NCBI GenBank assembly: GCA_036244855.1
Contig: BQKZ01004225.1
Coordinates: 21,876-32,914, forward strand
Length of the DNA stretch: 11,039 nt
Source of the DNA: Temnopleurus reevesii
Lineage: Eukaryota > Echinodermata > Echinoidea > Temnopleuroida > Temnopleuridae
Direction of reading: 5' to 3'
Part shown: positions 7,621 through 11,039 of the stretch, one piece after another
How positions within the stretch are numbered: position 1 is the first letter of the stretch
Layout of the letters: the number at the start of each line of letters is the position of its first letter
Program-made: the position numbers and the translations under genes
Notes under the pieces: generated by a model
What the model was told of the DNA's origin: nothing
Database searches by the model: none
What the model saw: the letters and a program-made list of their open reading frames with translations, nothing else

Positions 7621-9292
7621 GTAAGCCCTAGATTTCTTTCCATTATTTAGTCCTCATTTTATCTAACCCCGTTTAAGAATGTTTGTTTTCAGAAAACGTA
7701 AATATCATGATATGTGCTTCAAAATTCTTTGTAACACGGCAGGGGATATATCAAAGAACATCAATAAACACGGCGTGCAATAGACATAAACTTTAAGAAA
7801 GCAAAAAACTTAAGCGATTAGCATTCATTAAGAATCAAGTACAAAAATAGGTAAATTTAGTCAGAGACAGAAAAATCCATCTTCCACAATTCTTTTCTTT
7901 TAAAATGTGCAAAAATCGCTCAGTAATCAGATTGCCCGATTTCCAAGAGTTTTTTCTTGTAGAAGTGCGAAAACAAAAAGCATGTTGGACCACGAGTCCT
8001 TTGTCGAAAAAAAAAAAACAAGTATTGTAATAATTGAATATTCATGAGCTTCAAAGTCCGGAGCCATTGGCCAATGAGCGTCTTTTTGTCATTTTGGGGC
8101 GGTGCTAACATTTCGTTCTGCCGAAGTTTTCGATCTCGCGGTAAAATTAAAAACAGGTCAAATGACACTGGCATAAAAAATGTTTTCTCAAGATTGCATT
8201 TACTCCTTTTTCATGTAAGTATTCAGCTAAATAATTTACATAAGGTAGATGATATGCATAAACTAAATTAAATTTGATATTTTCAATGATAGTTTTCTTA
8301 TTGGGATATAGGTTGTTTAAAGTTCAAAATGTTAATTTTTAGGTGATGCAGAGTAGAAACTAAATTTGCCAATCCGATGATCACGAATACTTACGGCCAT
8401 TGCATCCAATTTTTGGACAAAATCCTGATAAAAGAAGCAGCAAGATGGACAACACTTTTCTCATTCTGATGACAAAATGTATCCAACCTTGCACCAAAGC
8501 TGTAAAAATTCAAGATATATCAAAACTCTGTTTCCTCATCCAACTTCGAAATAGAAAATGACGCTGTGTGTTGTGTCAGTGGTCGTTTTTATTCATTTTA
8601 GCCTACCCGTATGCAGCGATAAGATTTCGCTTGAAAAATTGTGATAAATTTCCATGGCATTTTTATTTTCAATGATTAATAATCCAAAAGTACTATGAAT
8701 CCACCAACATTTTCAACAACAAAAATGAAAAGAAAAAACAAGCAAAACTGATAATGCTCCAAAAGAGGGGAAAGGAAAATTATTGCCTTAGGTATAGGTA
8801 TTCCAGTTATCACTAAAAAGAACATGGTAGTACAATAATTAAAGAATGGCATCTTTCTGAGTTGTTAATGATTCGAAGGTCTGTTAATGTCTTTATAATG
8901 TTATTATTGATAATTTAGATGCAAGTCTGGAATTAATATCATTAAAAAGGTATACTTCTGAAGCAAGGAAATAACCAAACACAGTGCTCGCTTGAATGGG
9001 AGTCCAAAGTTTACGATGAGCGGAAAAATGATGACTTATTTAGTCTTAGTTTAGACAAGTTAGCTATAACACGATAAAAACAATTTCCGAAAAGTTAACT
9101 AGAATGCCGACAATAGGTCCGTACACCATGTATTCAACTGTGCGGACACAACAATGACAAGCCGCTAACGATTTCAATAGTATTATAAAGGAGCATTGAA
9201 ATTGCGTCCGACTTGTGAAGCTATTTTAGTGGAAGTGGCTTTTTTTATTCAAGACACCTTAACCCTAAAAAGCCCAAGAAGGCACAAAGTGA
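7621..9292. other. Long stretch without a supported gene
   Basis: Contains an A12 run (8007-8018), a somewhat more GC-rich patch around 8055-8160 with a CCAAT-type palindrome, and otherwise AT-rich unique-looking sequence. The overlapping frames at 7920-8174 (minus) and 8044-8271 (plus) have no recognisable domain. A GTAAGT donor-like word follows at 8216, but no matching acceptor-exon arrangement could be built with confidence. Confidence 0.5.
8065..8076. promoter_or_regulatory. Palindromic inverted CCAAT boxes
   Basis: CATTGGCCAATG is a perfect 12-bp palindrome holding ATTGG and CCAAT back to back, the core recognised by NF-Y in animals. The surrounding 100 bp are richer in G+C and CpG than the rest of the window. 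No TATA box or initiator is placed convincingly, so promoter function is speculative. Confidence 0.2.
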
Positions 9293-9304
9293 CCCCCCCC
9301 CCCC
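9293..9304 (+). repeat. C12 homopolymer run
   Basis: Twelve C residues followed three positions later by an ambiguous base (n at 9307). It marks the edge of family A copy 2, and the run length and the adjacent bases may be unreliable. Confidence 0.9.
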
Positions 9305-9468
9305 AANCTTCGGTATGATTGTTTTCAAATTTGGCGACTTGGTCTGAAATTCAGATGCGGACAATATGATACCATTTTTATTATTGTCTCGTAGTTGATG
9401 TTGCCATGTAAAAAGAAGGCATCTTTGTCCGTTTTTCGAATAATTCAGTTTTCCATCTCCAAATTGGA
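9305..9468 (-). repeat. Dispersed repeat family A, copy 2 (inverted)
   Basis: Reverse complement matches 1805-1976, strongest at 9357-9408 (46 of 52 against 1864-1915). The plus strand shows ATACCATTTTTATTATT and TTGCCATG, the mirror of the core words in copy 1. The match fades into the C12 run on one side, whereas copy 1 has no C run there, so the C tract is not an inherited part of both copies or has been lost in copy 1. Confidence 0.8.
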
Positions 9469-9552
9469 CTAGGAATTCCTACAAGTATTAAAATATACCT
9501 GTTCGGCCAAATCAATCAACATTCTCCATCTCATTTCCACCACCATCATCCT

Positions 9553-9565
9553 GGGGGGGGGGGGG
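9553..9565 (+). repeat. G13 homopolymer run
   Basis: Thirteen G residues, 248 bp to the right of the C12 run and complementary to it, so the two could pair as an inverted repeat around family A copy 2. Confidence 0.9.
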
Positions 9566-10020
9566 TTCATTCATCATGAGGTCTGTAGCATATCAGCGTC
9601 CACAAAAAAATTGTTAAGCCCCTTACAGCGGGGAACAGGTTTTCTGATTGCCAACTGTTTTGAATGGGGGCCCTTCCATCCCTCCTATCTCCATGTAATT
9701 TATTTTTCCGTTAAGATTATACAATTATTCCCAGCATTAATGGCGGGGCACTTGAAAATATTCTTTTTCTACGAGGAAATATTTGGAATATTTCCTTGAT
9801 TGAGAAGTTCCAAAATGTGGGGCTGTGCAGGGACGGCATTTCGGGAGTTTTTTCTTTTGTCTTTCTTTGGGGGCTACCATTCGAAGGGCTTTAGGAACGA
9901 GGTAGGCTGGGACTGTGTTCTCACGAAATTCCTCCTTGTTGTTGAAGAGCCATAGGCTTACAGAACCCACTCAAAAACACCGATGTGTTACAGACTTCAT
10001 GGAGAATGACCCATAAACAC
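9566..10020. other. Stretch with a weak minus-strand open frame, no assigned gene
   Basis: A minus-strand open frame (9737-9970, 77 codons) has a first half with varied, protein-like composition rich in charged residues (around 9831-9960) and ends in AT-rich sequence. I recognise no domain. On the same strand a GTAAGG donor-like word lies near 9620-9630. The evidence is too thin to call an exon. Confidence 0.35.
9775..9795. other. Inverted repeat with 9-bp arms
   Basis: GGAAATATT (9775-9783) and AATATTTCC (9787-9795) are perfect reverse complements with a 3-base TGG centre. This is a compact potential hairpin or cruciform; no regulatory family is recognised. Confidence 0.75.
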
Positions 10021-10047
10021 CAACACACGCACACACACACATACACA
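10021..10047. repeat. CA dinucleotide microsatellite
   Basis: ACACACGCACACACACACATACACA, an interrupted CA repeat of about twelve units, written here only as its general pattern of CA with single G and T interruptions. Confidence 0.85.
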
Positions 10048-10372
10048 ATGCCATTTCACTCAAATTTTATTTTCCTTGTAATATTAAATTGTCTTCAACA
10101 GCAAAACAAATTTATGAAATCAATGGCAATGTTAACAAAGAAAAAGCAAATGTTTGAATATTAAGAAATATACTCTGCATGCTCTATGCGTAAATCGACA
10201 AAGCAGAGCGTAAAATACACAAATATATACGAAGGGTGTTCATAATCGAGGCCGCAGAACGATTTTAAAAGTTCCTCGGCGGCAACAGCAGGGGCTGTAG
10301 ATAAATGACTTTAACATATTTACTCAGAAAATGGGAAGCCCCTTCCCATCCAAGACAGACCTGTCCTGATTT
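10048..10372. other. AT-rich stretch, nothing recognised
   Basis: No open frame, RNA gene or repeat relation to the rest of the window could be supported. A short GC-richer patch (about 10240-10300, CGAGGCCGCAG and CCTCGGCGGCAAC) is present without identifiable function. Confidence 0.5.
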
Positions 10373-10411
10373 GGTTGTTTGTTTGTTTGTTTTGTTTTCT
10401 TGATTTGTTTT
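10373..10411. repeat. GTTT tetranucleotide microsatellite
   Basis: About five GTTT units grading into TTTTG and T-rich sequence. It produces the start of an artefactual plus-strand frame at 10375-10569. Confidence 0.8.
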
Positions 10412-10653
10412 TTACAAAATTATACATAATTAGGCATGTGAAATACAAGCTGATAAGCCTATTACCCCCAAAGTATTTAAGATATCTTGTCGCCAAGTTT
10501 ATGATAGCCAGCTCCGACTCATCGCGAGCTGTTTTATCTTTAAGCAGGCTTACGACATGTTGTTTCTAGTTAATCTTATCATGTTTATGGTGCATAAAAT
10601 AAACCGTTGCTCAAAGACTATGTACAACATTGTTTTCGTCAAGACTAGTAACA

Positions 10654-10694
10654 TCAATAATAGTAATAATAATCATAATAATGATACTAATCGT
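10654..10694. repeat. AAT/AATAG trinucleotide microsatellite
   Basis: Degenerate ATA/AAT units (AATAATAGTAATAATAATC and so on) immediately before a TATATAGCGCTTTAC element. Confidence 0.75.
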
Positions 10695-10699
10695 AATTT

Positions 10700-10747
10700 G
10701 GACTATATAGCGCTTTACCATGTCTGCGACTGCTCAAAACGTTTATA
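10700..10747 (+). repeat. TATATAGCGCTTTAC-type interspersed element fragment
   Basis: GGACTATATAGCGCTTTACC is followed 11 bp later by CTGCTCAAAACGTTTATA. From memory, similar words (TATATAGCGCTTTACA, then CTGCTCAAAGCGCTTTA) directly after AAT-type microsatellites are a frequent dispersed motif in animal genomes, especially marine ones. Here the second half has lost its GCGC core, so the copy appears degraded. The association with the preceding microsatellite fits that pattern. Identification is from memory only. Confidence 0.35.
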
Positions 10748-10797
10748 ATTCCAATTTTTATTCATTATTGTATTGTGATTGGCAATGCAAAATCTCA

Positions 10798-11039
10798 TTT
10801 GTAGTTACGAGAAAATCCTGCTGTTGCCTGTTATAGGGCACTGGCAGAAATAATTATTACATATGTTGATACAGTTTTGGTCCAAAATTATGCAAAGCCT
10901 ATTGAAAGAGGATACTTATTTTTGGCATTTTTATCTATTTAATTGGAATTATTTACTTTCGCTATCTAAGGTGAACGATTAGCATCCCCACATAAAATAA
11001 TATGAACTGTGCGTGATCACTGGTATGCAACCCCCCCCC
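10798..11039 (+). repeat. Dispersed repeat family B, copy 2 (reaches window edge)
   Basis: Same orientation as 3221-3478 and about 7.6 kb away. Agreement begins sharply at TTTGTAGTTA in both copies and continues to GGTATGCAA followed by a C run of at least nine bases, where the window ends. The middle contains several gaps and the pyrimidine insertion of copy 1 is absent. The left boundary is well defined because the flanking sequences before it differ; the right boundary cannot be judged. Confidence 0.8.

Noticed and set aside
8395..8530. Possible third copy of family A (words such as CCAATTTTTGGAC and AAGATGGACAA)
   Set aside because: Only scattered short words agree; no continuous alignment to 1805-1976 could be made by eye.
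9245..9292. Telomere-like CCCTAA word next to the C12 run
   Set aside because: A single AACCCTAA occurrence without tandem repetition is not evidence for telomeric sequence.

Overview
The window looks like non-coding intergenic or intronic DNA from a repeat-rich eukaryote. By eye it is roughly one third G+C, with stop codons dense in all frames, no ribosome-binding-site/operon layout, and many microsatellites, homopolymer runs, minisatellites and decayed dispersed repeats. A marine invertebrate deuterostome such as an echinoderm would fit the mix of long C/G runs, TAG/GTA arrays and 'TATATAGCGCTTTAC' elements, but that is an impression from memory, not a proof. No protein-coding gene, rRNA or tRNA could be supported. 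Every longer open frame I inspected is either generated by a tandem repeat or lacks recognisable protein character.

Layout. Positions 1-3118 are AT-rich unique-looking sequence with a 36-bp tandem duplication (115-186), a short CRE-like repeat (1189-1240), an A19 tract and the first copy of dispersed family A (1805-1976). A TTTA-rich microsatellite (3119-3196) abuts the first copy of dispersed family B (3221-3478). From about 4.1 to 7.56 kb three unrelated tandem-repeat fields follow one another: a degenerate GTA/TAG trinucleotide array (4120-4730, with a G-rich satellite at 4904-5001), a 92-bp minisatellite (5528-5862), and a 1.5-kb higher-order array built on the near-palindromic word CACAGTGTG (6050-7556). 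Directly after that array is a 50-bp GC-rich block framed by excellent splice-site sequences (7571-7620), the best candidate for an exon in the window. From 7.6 kb to the end the sequence is again mostly AT-rich, with a second, inverted copy of family A (9305-9468) set between a C12 and a G13 run, several microsatellites, and a second copy of family B that runs off the right edge (10798-11039).

There are no genes to place in a pathway. The interest lies in repeat architecture: two new-looking dispersed families each present twice, a structured CACAGTG array, and a possible micro-exon at its edge.
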